From Ctena decussata (lineage: Eukaryota; Mollusca; Bivalvia; Lucinida; Lucinidae), in contig OZ022501.1 of the NCBI GenBank assembly GCA_963989385.1, positions 93,170,979 to 93,234,978 on the forward strand: a DNA stretch of 64,000 nucleotides, written 5' to 3'. Of the stretch, positions 12,091 to 23,922 are shown piece by piece. The stretch's first letter is position 1. Every line of letters starts with the position of its first letter. A program made the translations under genes and the position numbers. The notes beneath the pieces are model-generated. The model was not told where the DNA came from, made no database searches, and was given only the letters and a program-made list of their open reading frames with translations.

Positions 12091-12419
12091 TTTATCCGTT
12101 CTCGAAAGAAGACACAATCTTCACTAACAACTGGAAAGGTGATTGCTTCAATCGTTTGCATTTTATATAGTGTTGCCTGTTTACTATTTGTTAAGGAGCA
12201 GACACATATTGGGAGATGATGGGTCAGTCTACCGAAGCAGCGAAGATAGAAAAAACAAGGGCTTTGCAAGCGGCGCATAATACGCTCGTTTCAATGTCCT
12301 AAAGGAGTTACAGAATGAACAAAATTGTTTACAAAAGGATAGACAGGCAGACAAACAGAGGCAACCACTCTATAATTAAGCAGAAATGTTGGCGAATCTG
12401 ACTTTACCCCAGCTTAACT

Positions 12420-13132
12420 GCTTAAATCGAATGGTGTTATTTTTGTAACAAAAACCATAGAGAGAGAGAGAGAAATCATTTTTACCATGATGTATTCCAA
12501 ATATGAATGGTTGCTGTGAAATATGTTACAAAGAATTTCATTATTCAAAGTAAAGAGAGAAAGAAAATCGGACAAATACAGGGAAGAAAAAGAGGAGAAG
12601 GCTGGTTCTCAATCCCACGATACAGCACGTAATCATTAACCTGCATACCAAATATTACCACTCTAGCTTGCAAGGTTGTGGAGAAATCTTTGACGAAAAA
12701 ATTCATTATTCAAAGTATGGAAAGAAAGAACATTAGACAAATACAGGGAAGAATAAGCAGGAGAAGGCTGGTTCTCAATCCCACGATACAACATGTCGTC
12801 ATCAACCTGCATACTAAATATGACTACTCTGGCTTGCATGGTTGTAGAGAAATCTTGGACGTAAAATTTCATTATTCAAAGTATGGAAAAAGAGAAAATT
12901 GGACAAATACAGGGAAGAATAAGCAGGAGAAGTCTGGTTCTCAATCCCACAGTACAACATGTCGTCATCAACCTTTATGCCAAATATGACCTGTCTAGCT
13001 TGTATGGTTGTGAAGAAATATTTGATGAAAAATTTGATTAAAAGGGGACGGAAGGACAGACGGACAGACGGAAGGACGGACGGACAGATGTAAACCTGTA
13101 TACCCCCTACTTTTTCAAAGCGGGGGTATAAT
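12420..13132 (+). mobile_element. Tandem-unit element K1 (about 167-bp units, GGAC tract, end hairpin)
   Basis: Three well-matched units start near 12536, 12701 and 12869 (shared 'TTCATTATTCAAAGTA', 'ACAAATACAGGGAAGAA', 'GGTTCTCAATCCCAC'), with a decayed part-unit before them. After the last unit comes a (GGAC)n tract (13043-13087) and a hairpin of TATACCCCC and GGGGGTATA (13099-13130). The open frames here are read-throughs of the repeat. The architecture fits bivalve pearl-type non-autonomous elements (inference). Confidence 0.7.
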
Positions 13133-13194
13133 GACTGCAACATTATTTAAAAATTTAAAACACATCAAATACTGTTTTATTAGTTGCTTGTCAA

Positions 13195-13692
13195 AGTGGA
13201 CAAGGGAGATAACCTAAATATACTAGATATACCATTTTTTGTTCTACTATTCTCCCCTGAAAATATATTGTACAAGATAAATATACACAAAATAGCCTAT
13301 AAGAACTTATGAAAGGGATTAACTCTAAAATGAAGAAAGGTAGAGCAGCGATTTTTGAACGCGACACACCGTTGGGACTTCATACACATTGCTATGAAGT
13401 TTCATGAAGATATCCAGAACGGTTATCTAGTTATGGCACGCACAAGACTTGCAGGGACAAAATTAATCAAAGGGGCATAACTTGGAAACTAAGGAAGGAG
13501 GAGCAATTATTCTTGTACGCGACACGTTCCCCCAAACTAATACATATGCCTACCTAATTTCATGAAGATATCCCAAATGGTTACTAAGTTATGGCGCGCA
13601 CAAGAATGTTTACGGACGGACGGACAGACGGACGGACGGACAACGCCACGACATAATACGTCCGTTTTGTTTTAAACGGGCGTATAAAAACA
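13195..13692 (+). mobile_element. Tandem-unit element K2
   Basis: Two units of about 160 bp share 'TTTCATGAAGATATCC', 'GGTTA', 'TTATGGC' and 'CGCACAAGA'. They are followed by (GGAC)n at about 13613-13640 and a terminal hairpin of ATACGTCCGTTT and AAACGGGCGTAT. The unit sequence differs from K1 although the layout is the same. The left boundary is uncertain. Confidence 0.6.
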
Positions 13693-13699
13693 AGGTCCA

Positions 13700-15900
13700 T
13701 CGCCGAGGCATTCCTACCAACAGCGTGTTGCCGGACAATAACAGTATAGCTTTTTACACATCAATGATGACTATGGCTGCGCTACATGACTGTTGATCAG
13801 TGTCATGTACATTCATTTCTTAATATGATGAAAAAATCAGCTTGGAAGCAGGATGCCAGTGCTTATGACGTCATTTAAGTTGTAGAGGAGTTCTTGACAT
13901 GCAAAAGGAATCTTTGTATCAACTGGGATCATATCACTGCAGTTTCACTGGCTTCAGAGGAGATAATGTTCAGATGCATATTGTAACCAGAAGTGTACAA
14001 CAACTTCATGATTAGGCTAAGTTCTTTTCAGTCAGTCCTCGTTCATATAGGTCCTATGATTCCATTTCAGTTTCTACATCTTGGCAAGACTTTCACTATA
14101 AAAGAAACTTTACTTTCCTTCAAACTGAAACGAAATAAATGGTCTTCTTATAATGGCAATGCCTTAAGTCGGATTAAGTCAGAGCCTTCATCATGTCTGC
14201 GATTTGCCCACCGATGTACAATAAAGGTGTACACCCCCTCATTATTGCATCCTTTTCACAAATGAAAGTAATTTCTTTGACTGCCTGTTTGCTGCCATCA
14301 ACGTGGTAGCCCTTCCAAAATATACTATCTCGCAAAGAAAGATTTTCCTTTTTGGAGAGCAAATTCTGTCCCTTAAGAGTTGACTCCCTTTAAAATGGGA
14401 GACAAAACTGACGAGAGTTGCTTCCCCTGAATGTGTACCGATTCACATTATTTTGTGTCTTGGGTCGGGTGTGTTTTGTTATTGTGGTTTTTCTGAAATA
14501 TAACTGTGAACTGCATTGTGTTACAATCTTAAGACAGTATGCTTAATTTGTTCTTATTGTTGACCAATCAGCTCTTTTTGCATCTCATAGGACTATAAAA
14601 TATTTACGCCAGTGTTATTTTTATATGTTCGCTGATATATAAATTAATGACCATATGATTTTTTATGCTCTCTGTATGCCTCTTTCAACAGCTATATGGT
14701 ACCGGCTGGAAGCCTGGAACACAAAATAGCGGTACTGCAAGACGTTAATATCTCAAAGCGTAAAACATGTAAATGCTTTTAGTATCTGCAAGAGGGACCC
14801 GTTTACGTTCTAAAACGAGGCTAGTACTTCGCTCTGGAAAGGAAACAAAGGCTTTCTTTTAAGGTGTATGGGTACACATCTATGTTTTTTCGCAATTTAC
14901 ACCTTTTACAGAGGGACACAACTTTCGTAACTTTCCGGTTGCTTCTTTGGAGGACGACGTCATTCCTAGAGGATGCTTACTCTTAAAAGAATGAATTATG
15001 ATCTAGAGGAGAGAACATTTTACTGAAACTGGACGACTAGTGTCCCCTATATGGGTTTCCAATTCACATTTAAAAATGGAGAATGAATTAACTTACCAGG
15101 AATGAAACTTTTGCTTCGCCAAAGTTACCGCCTTTGTAAAAATGGCGGTAAAACCTTGGTACTGCTATTTTCGTCTTTGGCGCTTAAAGTGTTTAACTAA
15201 AGAAAAAGCTGAAAGGTTATCCCTTAGCAATTCAGGTCAGGATATGCCTATAAGTCCTTTGGCTGAAACAAAATCTTATTATTCAATTGCTTAGAGAAAA
15301 TGTTGTTTGAAAATGTTGACGGCTGGACAGATGACCTACGATGGAGGCTTGGCCGTAATAGAAGCTCACCTTTTCGCTTTTGAATCATGTGAGCAAAAAC
15401 ATATGCCATGACCTCACATTAGAACTGCCTTGCTGTAATTTCGTTTGTAGCCAAATAAGTTCTGAATAGTAAGATCAAAGTTCATATGTTTCGTCTATAG
15501 GATCTTCGGATAGTGGTGTAGGTGGAGAGATGGAAATGGCCCTTTCGTATGGCATTGCTCCTGGACCAGTAATTTGGTTGCTGTAGTCTATAGCTACTAA
15601 AATTTGTCATATACGTATGAAATTTGGCAAATTGAAATTGGCTATAACTGCATCAGCATTGCTGATATATCAAACATCTTTTACAGAAACGTCTATTAAA
15701 TGCACCGTGTGTATTCGTCTATCGGAAGTCTTTTATCAAACTGGCTTGCTTGTCATAGCAACCAAAATGTGAAAATGACGAAATATTACGAATTCAAGTA
15801 TTCAAGTTCTCAGTTGTCATAGGACTGGGAAAGGTTTTTAATGCATCACATTGCTAAGTTTCTCCTTTACTACTCCGATCACAGCTGATATTTTTATCAT
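13700..15900. other. No gene recognised
   Basis: Unique-looking AT-rich sequence. The overlapping frames at 13993-14265 (+) and 14174-14362 (-) have no family features. No repeat is shared with the rest of the window at a level I can see. Confidence 0.5.
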
Positions 15901-15907
15901 GAAGTCT

Positions 15908-16055
15908 GGTTTATACGATGGCCCAATTTGCTCTCTTTTCATTTCCATATTGTTTCAAAATGCCGAATTCTGAATTCTCAATTCCGAATTATGAATTCTC
16001 AATTCCGAATTATGAATTCTCAATTCCGAAATTCGTAGTAAAATCTCTAAAAGTG
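15908..16055 (+). repeat. Left arm of a 2.3-kb inverted repeat, with a 22-bp tandem run
   Basis: 15966-16030 contains three near-identical 'GAATTCTCAATTCCGAATTAT'-type units (the word is 21 to 22 bp; 20 bases shown: GAATTCTCAATTCCGAATTA). The wider arm matches the reverse complement of 18095-18210. The arms enclose the E copy at 16583-17670. Confidence 0.5.
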
Positions 16056-16582
16056 GCCCGATTTATGATTGTTGATATAAAAAAAAATTAATAATATAAA
16101 AAGAAACAATCTGAACCAACTAATTTAACAAGGAAGACAATGAATGATCAGTGTCGCGTGTAAAGGGGCCTTAAAGCCATTTGAGCACATTTAATACTCA
16201 AATCAGCCTGCTCATGTGTTTTAACTGATCTGATTCGTCATTTGTTAGTTCCCCAGTATTATTTGGAAAGGTATAACTCCGAAAATGATGCGCAGGTGCG
16301 CTTTTGTAGTAACTAATCAGAAGCTTTGCTATCAGGATTCATAGATCATATTTGCAAAACAGAGAAAGCACGGACCACTTGCGGAGACACTCATTTCTGC
16401 AAAACGATTAGACGTTTCTGTTTAGTTTTTAATTAGTTTTTAGGATCTAAACTTTTATCATTATTTAATTCTAGGATTCCCGTAAGATGTCAGATCCTAA
16501 TGCATATGCATGGCAATATTGTTAACGCAACGGTTGCGGAATAATTGGAGTGTCACTGGAGGCGAGATTCTTCAAAACTTAA

Positions 16583-17670
16583 GGTGGTGATTTGTGGTAA
16601 ATACAAAATCTGCATAAAACCATAAAAACTTAACGTACCTCCTTGAAAGTTTGCTGGCTTCTTATTTTTGTTGTTCTCTATAGTTTAGACTACAGAATAG
16701 AGGGACATGCTATTAAAATAAGTGTTTTATATGGAAAGATCAAAGGGTTATTTTGTGCGCAGAAATCTGGAAAATTAACTTCATTCTTGAAAATATACTT
16801 AGCTCTGAAGTTTCTTTAATGCATTAAAAAGAGCGTCCTAGCAATTATTTTTTTCCAACTTTTTCTCAAATTTGTCAGGTAGACCAGATGAAAACGGTCA
16901 CTTTTTCTCAAATGTATGGGCATGTATGGTGCATGTACACTGCATGCATTAATTTAATACAGGTAGAGCAGTTATACCTTTATCCTACTCACAGTATACA
17001 ATACAAATTCTATATATTTGGACAGGTAGGTCTAAGCAAATAGTGCAAACCCAGATCAGACAAGAGCAGTTTCATCAGGGTCTACACTATTTGCCATCCC
17101 ATTTGCATTTTTTGGGCACATAACTGCACTGTAAAACCAAACTGTTCCAATTTTCATTTTTGGGCACATAACTGCACTGTAAAACCAAACTGTTCCAATT
17201 TTAGGACAGTCATGGTAATTATTTTTAGTGTCCCAATATTTAGAATTTTTACCACCATGACACAGGTGTGTATATGAAATTGTTCGACCTTGAAAATGAA
17301 CTCTACTCTATATTTTGGAAAAATATTTGGACTCAGAGGAGACCATTTTTTATCTGCCCAGCCTGAAAATGTGTGAAAAAAAATGGAAAAAATAATTGCT
17401 AAGACGCTCTCCATAATGTATTAAAGAACCTTCAGACCCTATTACAGTTTTAATAACGATTGTTATTTTTAAGATTTTTGCGCACAAAATAACCCTTTGA
17501 AATTTTCTTATATAAACCCTTTTTAACTTCAACAAGTCCTGTAGTTTTGGATTCTGAATCTTGAGAAACAACATTAAGAAGGCATCTGCTAATTTTATGG
17601 AAGATCTGTTATATTTTCAGCAGTTTATGCAGATTGTTTCCTTCGCCCCAAATCAGTGATTATCACCACC
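16583..17670. mobile_element. Element E, copy 2: long-palindrome transposon with TTAA at both ends
   Basis: The ends read TTAA-GGTGGTGATTTG (TTAA at 16579-16582) and CAGTGATTATCACCACC-TTAA (TTAA at 17671-17674). The two arms, each a few hundred bp, are inverted relatives of each other ('AAATCTGCATAAAAC', 'GATCAAAGGGTTATTTTGTG'), so the single strand could fold back on itself. No transposase is encoded. TTAA as target would fit piggyBac-type mobilisation, but the terminal bases are not the usual piggyBac CCC, so the class is open. Confidence 0.65.
17106..17202 (+). repeat. 49-bp tandem duplication
   Basis: Two adjacent units, 17106-17154 and 17155-17202, are identical except for one T in the T-run before 'GGGCACATAACTGCACTG'. 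The near identity implies a recent local duplication in this copy of element E. Confidence 0.9.
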
Positions 17671-17912
17671 TTAAACGGTGCTTGAAGCCCTTTATAACTT
17701 CCCTCCAATCTCTTTATGTGACTAAAATACTATTGAAAAGGGCTTTAAACCACAGATTCTTCCAATTTTTTTTTATCTTTGATCATATGTGCATAAATGG
17801 AAGACTCTGATTAGATTGTGAAGACGCGCAGGCTGATCTGAGTAATCTCTGTACTCAGGCAAGGTCACATACTGATAGGACCGCTGCCAAAACTGCGGAT
17901 TGTGATAGGACA

Positions 17913-17914
<2 letters not shown>

Positions 17915-17952
<38 letters not shown>
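17915..17952. repeat. (CT)n microsatellite
   Basis: An uninterrupted CT dinucleotide run of about 38 bases. Confidence 0.95.
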
Positions 17953-17955
<3 letters not shown>

Positions 17956-18094
17956 AAGTACGTAGTATTTTATCTGTTATATCTTCTTCACTAAGTCTAA
18001 GTCACATTGAAGGATTAACATTTTATATAAGCAAGCATCAATATCATGCATAGGATTGACAAAATGTAAAGAGACATTATAATCAAGCTTTAAG

Positions 18095-18210
18095 TATTTT
18101 CTACGAATTTCGTAATTCTGAACCCTGAATTCGGAATTTCGAAATTGTGAAATAGTACGGCATTGAAAAGTGAGCCTATGGGGCCATTGTAGGTTTATGC
18201 TACCAAAATG
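18095..18210 (-). repeat. Right arm of the 2.3-kb inverted repeat
   Basis: Its reverse complement carries 'ATGGCCCCATAGGCTCACTT', then 'TTCAGAATTACGAAATTCGT', parallel to the left arm at 15908-16055. Confidence 0.45.
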
Positions 18211-18490
18211 AATTCAAAGTTAACCATCAGTTCGACCATGTAATTGTTTTACACACTTAGGCATGTTAAGTATGTTAATTGCAAAGTGTTAAGTGTTGGA
18301 GCTATAATGTTGGCTGGTTTCAATATTGGTAGGCCTATTCCATTTTATTGTCTGATGAGTCCTTTTATTAAAGAAAAACGCTCACTAAATTATGAACCGA
18401 CTATAAATTTTAGATCTCGATTAGCAATTAAATTTGGTGAAAATTTCATGAAGATCTGTTGTTAAATAAGAAAGATATGAAAATTTTAAA

Positions 18491-18527
18491 AAATCAAAAT
18501 GGCGGTCTTCGAGGCCGCCATTTTGAA
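18491..18527. repeat. Hairpin sequence
   Basis: The arms CAAAATGGCGG and CCGCCATTTTG flank a short loop (TCTTCGAGG). No gene lies next to it. From about 18530 to 20490 I see no gene, only AT-rich sequence and the hairpin at 19747. Confidence 0.7.
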
Positions 18528-19746
18528 AGTTGCTGTCACGTGACAAATATTTTAATATAGAATAAGTGCACAAACTGCTTACTTTTACAGTATTATTTTG
18601 TTTTAATCGTTTCATTATGAAGTAAAATAAAGATTCGTGCATTTCATTCTCCTTAAACTTGCTTCAAACTAATTCAAAAGTTATTTAGGATTTTCATTTT
18701 TGACCGAGAGTTTATGACGTCATTTACTCACAGATTTGCTTTTTCAGCTCAACATTTTAATATCTGTTAACTGTCACATCTTTCTTAATTTAAGGCAAAT
18801 TTTCATGATTTTTTCGGCAATTTTTATGTTATATTAAAACCTTCAATGTAAGCACAACATGCAATTTAGTGAGTGTTTTCCTTTATGGAGAGCTAAAGTG
18901 ATGGTGAACGTTTTTGTTAGGCGCGTTATACCTTTGATGCCTGATCATGCATGTAGAGCTATGCTGTCTAGTTTCGGCTGTCAGGTTAGCTCAGCAGTAT
19001 AGTTACAGCTCTTGAACTCGATTATAGCTTAATGCAAACGGCGAAGCGAGACAACGGCGGAACATCAAAAAGAAGCAGGATGAAAGAAATAATTGGCACA
19101 TCAAAATGACGTTAAAACCTTAGATAAAATCCCAGAAGAATGCCTTTTCTTATGACACCCTGAATCTGCAAGCAGAAGTCGTCGAATGAGTGTATAATAA
19201 TCGCTAAATGAGATGTACAGATACCTGAGAAACTCTATTGATTTTCTTGAAAACTACGATAGGGCTTGCATTCAACCGTCATATTGCTTTAATTTTCATG
19301 AATCCTTGAAAGAAAACGTCCCTGTTTTTATGATACCCCAGACATATATGGCACCACACCAACACGTATTGAAAGTGTATGCACATTATGGTTGCGTTGT
19401 GTACTAAACGAAAAACATTATCAAGTGGACGCTCAGCAAATGTTGCCAAGACGTAGAGATTCGCCCAATTACAACTCGCCCCAAGGCAGCTTGTATTTTT
19501 ATCGACAATGAAAAGTTAACAAGGTGCTGCCAAACAGTGACAATCGAAACGTATTTTTCTATCCACAAGGCATAATAATAAAATACTTACAGTAACTTCA
19601 CAGCTCAGACATTCGAGATATCTAGTTTACTTTTAAACTTGCAGTCATGTGACATTCAGATTAGCGTTCAAGTTCACAAGGGTAATCAGCGACCTCACTG
19701 TTGGCATCGTGGCTTGGGTCACTACCATAGATGACTGATACGACAA

Positions 19747-19790
19747 GCAAAGGCTCTGATCAGACTGCACAGTCTAATCAGAGCCTTTGC
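19747..19790. repeat. Perfect-arm hairpin related to the core of MITE T
   Basis: The arm GCAAAGGCTCTGAT pairs with ATCAGAGCCTTTGC, with CAGACTG/CAGTCTA inside. The GCTCTGATCAGACTG core resembles the interior of MITE T copies, suggesting a relic. Confidence 0.6.
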
Positions 19791-20495
19791 TAGTCACTAA
19801 TGCCACATTATGGGAATCACATGATGTGGCTCTTATACATTTGTTTGAAGCCTATTATACGTACTGATTTCATTGACAAAGGTTCACCCTTTTAAGAATC
19901 TGAGAAGCCCTTGACCGATCTGAAGTATTCAAAGTAGCCATAATAAAAATTGAGGCATATTTACCATTCAAAACAAATTTCAGTATCATAGTGTTAATAT
20001 AAAGACATTAGAATTCAACGAGACTCTAAATGATATTGACTTGGAATTTTAAACCCGTTGTAATATTTCAAATTAATACAAATACGATGTATACAGAACT
20101 GTTCAATGGCCATCAGATCTTAACTTTGGCTTCGTGAAGAACTTTATAAGCTCCATCTTTGAAGTTTATTTGTCTCAGTCCTTATAAATCATCAAACATT
20201 TTACTTTCTTCGTCTTTGCTTCACAACTAGTAAAACTATACCTTTGCTCTTAATAGAAAAGCGCAGATGTATGTTTGTCTCCTTTATAAGCGGTGTACCC
20301 AATTTCCACAGTCTGAGGAAAACAATAAACCGGTGTGAGTGTATGTAGAACGCGTTTACATTAAACACCTTGGCCTGCCTGCACATCCATGCAGTCTAAT
20401 TCGAGTCCTACCTGTTCACAGCAATAACTGATGCATTCACTGAAATCTTTAAAGCAGACATGTAATATTCACATGCGCCGCGAGAATTAAGAACT

Positions 20496-20718
20496 GGGGC
20501 CGTATTCATAAAGCCATTTAAGTCGTTGCTATGCTGTTGCTAAGGCTAAATATCTATAAAGGAGATCCCCTACAACTACGAAATTTGGTCTGGAGGAACA
20601 GTCTTTGTAAGACTGTTCCTCCAGAGCAAATTTCATAGTTGTAGGAAATCTCCTTCAAAGAAATTTAGCCTTAGCAACAGCATAGCAACCATTTAAGTCA
20701 TTTTATGAATACGGCCCC
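20496..20718. mobile_element. Palindromic MITE M1, copy 1
   Basis: A 223-bp near-perfect palindrome starts GGGGCCGTATTCATAAAG and ends with its complement. The centre is GGAGGAACAGTC/GACTGTTCCTCC. Other copies lie at 54291-54540 and 57170-57392. It encodes nothing. Confidence 0.85.
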
Positions 20719-20719
20719 T

Positions 20720-21756
20720 GGGCTTGCAGTATGCGGCCAGCAAATGCTCTAACCACCCTGCATATCTGTGCAATCTGAGAAGAGCCTCTAGAGTTGGCAC
20801 GTGCCTGGTTTGCTTTTCACTAAACATCTTAAGCGTTAGAATTTCTTACGTTACATGCAATCTGTAAAATTTAAGAAAATCTTAGGTTTAATATTTTATG
20901 AAACGGGAACCAGATATGGATCCTGTAGAAAAATGTACAATACAGACACGAAATAAAGGCTCTAACTGGTTGGATGGAATCATAGACTGGTTCTAATCTC
21001 CGCCACTCATGTACCGACATATCAGATCGGACGTAAAGGCTTCTGAGAATATTCCTTAAGACCCATTTATTCATTGTTGTTGATCCTGTCTTTCTCATCT
21101 TTCAGCAGGAAGCACTTCTACCTTGGACTAAGTTTTTACTATTTACAGTACGAGTGAGTGGTTTCATTTACGTACAACTTTTAATTTTTTATTTTCGTAA
21201 CTATTCTAAATGTTAGGACACCTTTATTAATTACGACAATAACTGTAATTATCCTAAAATGTGAACAACATCTGTGACATAAAATCAAACAGTACAGGTC
21301 ATAATGATACTCCTTATTCAAGAGCAGCTTGACCTGAGTGTACAATGTATGCTCAGGTAGCTCTGTGTTAGTATTTTGTTGAATAACGGTAAGGCTCATG
21401 ACCCAGTATGGTAGAACGTATAGGAAAAAAGTCATTGCTTCCGATAGTATTATGTGGCCATATGGTTCAGGCAGTGCGACAGTGCGATTTCATCAGTTCT
21501 TCTTGATAGAAAATAGTCAGTTAGGTGTTTAAACCGTGATGCACAGATGTGTATAAGTAGATCATAGCAAAGACTGCGCAACGGTCTGACCTTCTGAAAA
21601 TCTTTATTGTTTATCTGTTTACATTCTGAAATCTATCCAATCAAACGGCATTCTGATAAAGCTCTTACCAGCCTGTTTTGAGCATTTAGTGTTCACACAT
21701 GAGCACAGCATGTCTTATATTGTGACTGATAAGAGTCAGAACTTATGATTAAACAA
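20720..21756. other. No gene recognised
   Basis: AT-rich sequence between two MITEs, upstream of the LRR gene. A distal promoter could lie here, but I cannot point to one. Confidence 0.4.
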
Positions 21757-21758
21757 TC

Positions 21759-22022
21759 TGGGCCCAGGTTCACAATCATTCTTAAAGTTAAGGACCACCT
21801 TGAAGTTAAGGTGAAAAATTTCGGCCTTAGAAAATCCATATTTAAACCATATTAAAAACTGCAGTTTTTGCGTGAATCTACTGACAATTGTCATAGAAAT
21901 GTAAAGCGAAAGAAAAATTAAAAACATTCAGTTTTTGTAAGCTTTTGTTTACACTTGAAATTTTACACCCTAACTTTAAGGTCGTCCTTAAGTTTAAGGA
22001 ATGATTGTGAACCTGGGCCCAG
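21759..22022. mobile_element. MITE N with GGGCCCAGGTTCACAATCAT inverted ends
   Basis: The left end GGGCCCAGGTTCACAATCAT (21760 on) and the right end ATGATTGTGAACCTGGGCCC (to about 22020) are exact inverted copies. Subterminal inverted blocks follow (CTTAAAGTTAAGGACCACCTT and its diverged complement). It is about 264 bp long, lies roughly 110 bp upstream of the LRR start codon and overlaps any proximal promoter. Confidence 0.8.
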
Positions 22023-22132
22023 GTCAGAATAATCTTAAATGATTTAGACTGGGCTGCACGTGCTGCCTTTTTGTAACTCTGCTTCGATTAAAGAACCGTT
22101 TGTCGTTGAACTTAATTAGATTTATAAACAAT

Positions 22133-22342
22133 ATGTCGCTCTCAGTGGAGTCATTACTTTTACTTTTTTCCTTACTACTGTACATGGTTCAAGGCTTGTC
22201 GCCTCACGGCTGCGTTTTTGACGACGGAGCTGGCTACTGTGATTTTCGAAGATGGTTTCCACCTTTACTTGATACTGAGTTTGGACCAGGGCCAATGTAC
22301 CGTTTCAGACTAGGACAAATAAACGGAACCATTCCAGCAGGG
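22133..22342 (+). CDS. LRR membrane protein, exon 1: signal peptide and N-terminal Cys region
   Basis: Seventy codons. Residues 1-21 form a classical signal peptide (MSLSVESLLLLFSLLLYMVQ then G). A short Cys-containing segment follows (HGCVFDDGAGYCDF) that may act as the N-terminal LRR cap, and an N-glycosylation site NGT lies near residue 65. The exon ends in phase 0 at GGG before the donor GTAAGA, a strong splice site. An upstream in-frame extension exists only through a TTG, so the ATG at 22133 is the likely start. Confidence 0.75.
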
Positions 22343-22380
22343 GTAAGAGTTAAAATTTATATTTTGCATTCACATTTCAG

Positions 22381-22580
22381 GGGCTCATAATAGCTCAGTG
22401 AGTAAGCGCTGGCCAGTTAAGCTAGCTGTGCCACTGTGGGCTGTATTTAGTTCAATCGTAAACGGGGAACCCTTCTTGCATTACCCGCATTCCATCGGCT
22501 TGCTATGACAAAAATGCTGCTGTAACAGCTGTAAAACCGCAAGTCACTGTATCATCAACATTATCTTATCCATAATGGGG
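22381..22580 (+). mobile_element. tRNA-derived SINE fragment in intron 1
   Basis: The A box (TAGCTCAGTGAG, about 22391) and a weak B box (AGTTCAATCGT, about 22450) lie at tRNA spacing. They are followed by a body with no coding content. The head is more diverged than the SINE at 3075-3355. Confidence 0.55.
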
Positions 22581-23161
22581 GTTCCAAACAGCCCGAAGGG
22601 GGACAAGTGACCTTCCGTTTGAAAAAAAGTGGGACTAAACTGGATTTGGTCCGTCCGTTATTCCGTAATTCCGCAACACCCATTTTATGTCATAGTTTTC
22701 TCAGGGACTATCAAAGCTAGAATCTTGAAACTTGGTATACATATGGACTGACAATCGGGCTCATTACTCTTATTTTTCTCTTTATTTGCCATTTTGTGTC
22801 TTTTTCAGGCACATTTATGTAACAATTTTCTCAGAAGCTGTGCAAGCTAGAATCTTCAAATGTTGTATGCACATGGAGAATGAGTGACTGTATCGTGGAA
22901 TTTAAACTCGGGCTTTTTGCTTTTATTCTTCTATTTTTTATCCATTATTATTCCTTTCCTTATTTCACATGTTAACACTGACGTTTTGTGTCAGAGTTTT
23001 CTCAGGAACTTTTAAAGCTGAAATCATGATACTTGGATAATGAGAAGTTGTATAGTGGGATAGAAAATCAGACTCATAGCTTTTATTATTTTCTTTCCTT
23101 ATTTTTTTTTCTCTTATCAAGGTAAATTAGTGTGACAGCTTTCTCAGAAACTTTGCAACCT

Positions 23162-23835
23162 CACAGTATCCGAACTACATGTACAATCTCTTCCGGTTTT
23201 CATAGCGTTGAATCGAGAGTACAAACGTTCGCTTATAACCAGTAGTCGGAAATCATTATGTTTTGAGATTTTATCCGGAATCTGCTGCGTCATTTATAGC
23301 TATTCAGCTTCGAAAATGTAGAGAACTAAGTTTGATATAATTTGCTCTTCGGTCTTTTACTTTATTACCCTGTACAATGTCGTGTATGGGTGGGTAGTAA
23401 TAGGTACAGTATTCAAATCGCCCTTGGCATGATTCTTAAACCATTTTGAGCATTTTCTTACATGTTTTATAAAAAAATCTTTAGAATAAACGGAAGGCGT
23501 TATCAATCTACAGTTTGTTAGTTTTGATAAAAGAATGATAGCTAAGTTTTACACGACACAATCTCGTGTTAAATTAAGCTGTTCGGGAAAAAAAAATCTG
23601 CGACGGCAAGGAGTTTTTCATTGTACAGGGCAATAAAGTAAAAGACCGAAGAGAAAATTATATTAAACTTACCTCTTTACATTTACGAAGCTGAATAACT
23701 ATAAATGACGCAGTAGATTCCAGATAAAAACTCAAAACATATTGATTTCCGGCTACTGGTTATAAGCGAATTTTGTACTCTCGATTCAACGCTATGAAAA
23801 CCGGAAAAGATGGTACAGTGCGTTCGGATACTGTG
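23162..23835. mobile_element. 674-bp inverted-repeat element with CACAGTA ends and 5-bp target duplication
   Basis: The left arm 23162-23379 and right arm 23620-23835 are inverted copies (shared 'TTTTCATAGCGTTGAATCGA', 'CTTCGGTCTTTTACTTTATT'). The outermost bases are CACAGTATCCGAAC at the left and its complement at the right. AACCT flanks both ends (23157-23161, 23836-23840). Removing the element restores a normal K8 unit (CTTTGCAACCTAGTCTCTTC beside CTATGCAAGCTAGAATCTTT elsewhere). The 240-bp middle encodes nothing. CAC-starting ends plus a 5-bp duplication are features of Transib/RAG-like elements; this link is an inference. Confidence 0.8.
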
Positions 23836-23855
23836 AACCTAGTCTCTTCAAACTT

Positions 23856-23857
<2 letters not shown>

Positions 23858-23921
<64 letters not shown>
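23858..23921. repeat. (TA)n microsatellite
   Basis: About 64 bases of uninterrupted TA. It gives the false Tyr/Ile-repeat reading frame on the minus strand at 23848-24150. Confidence 0.95.

Positions 23922-23922
<1 letters not shown>

Noticed and set aside
12678..12989. 103-codon frame with internally repeated protein sequence
   Set aside because: It is read-through of 167-bp tandem units; no splice sites or family features.
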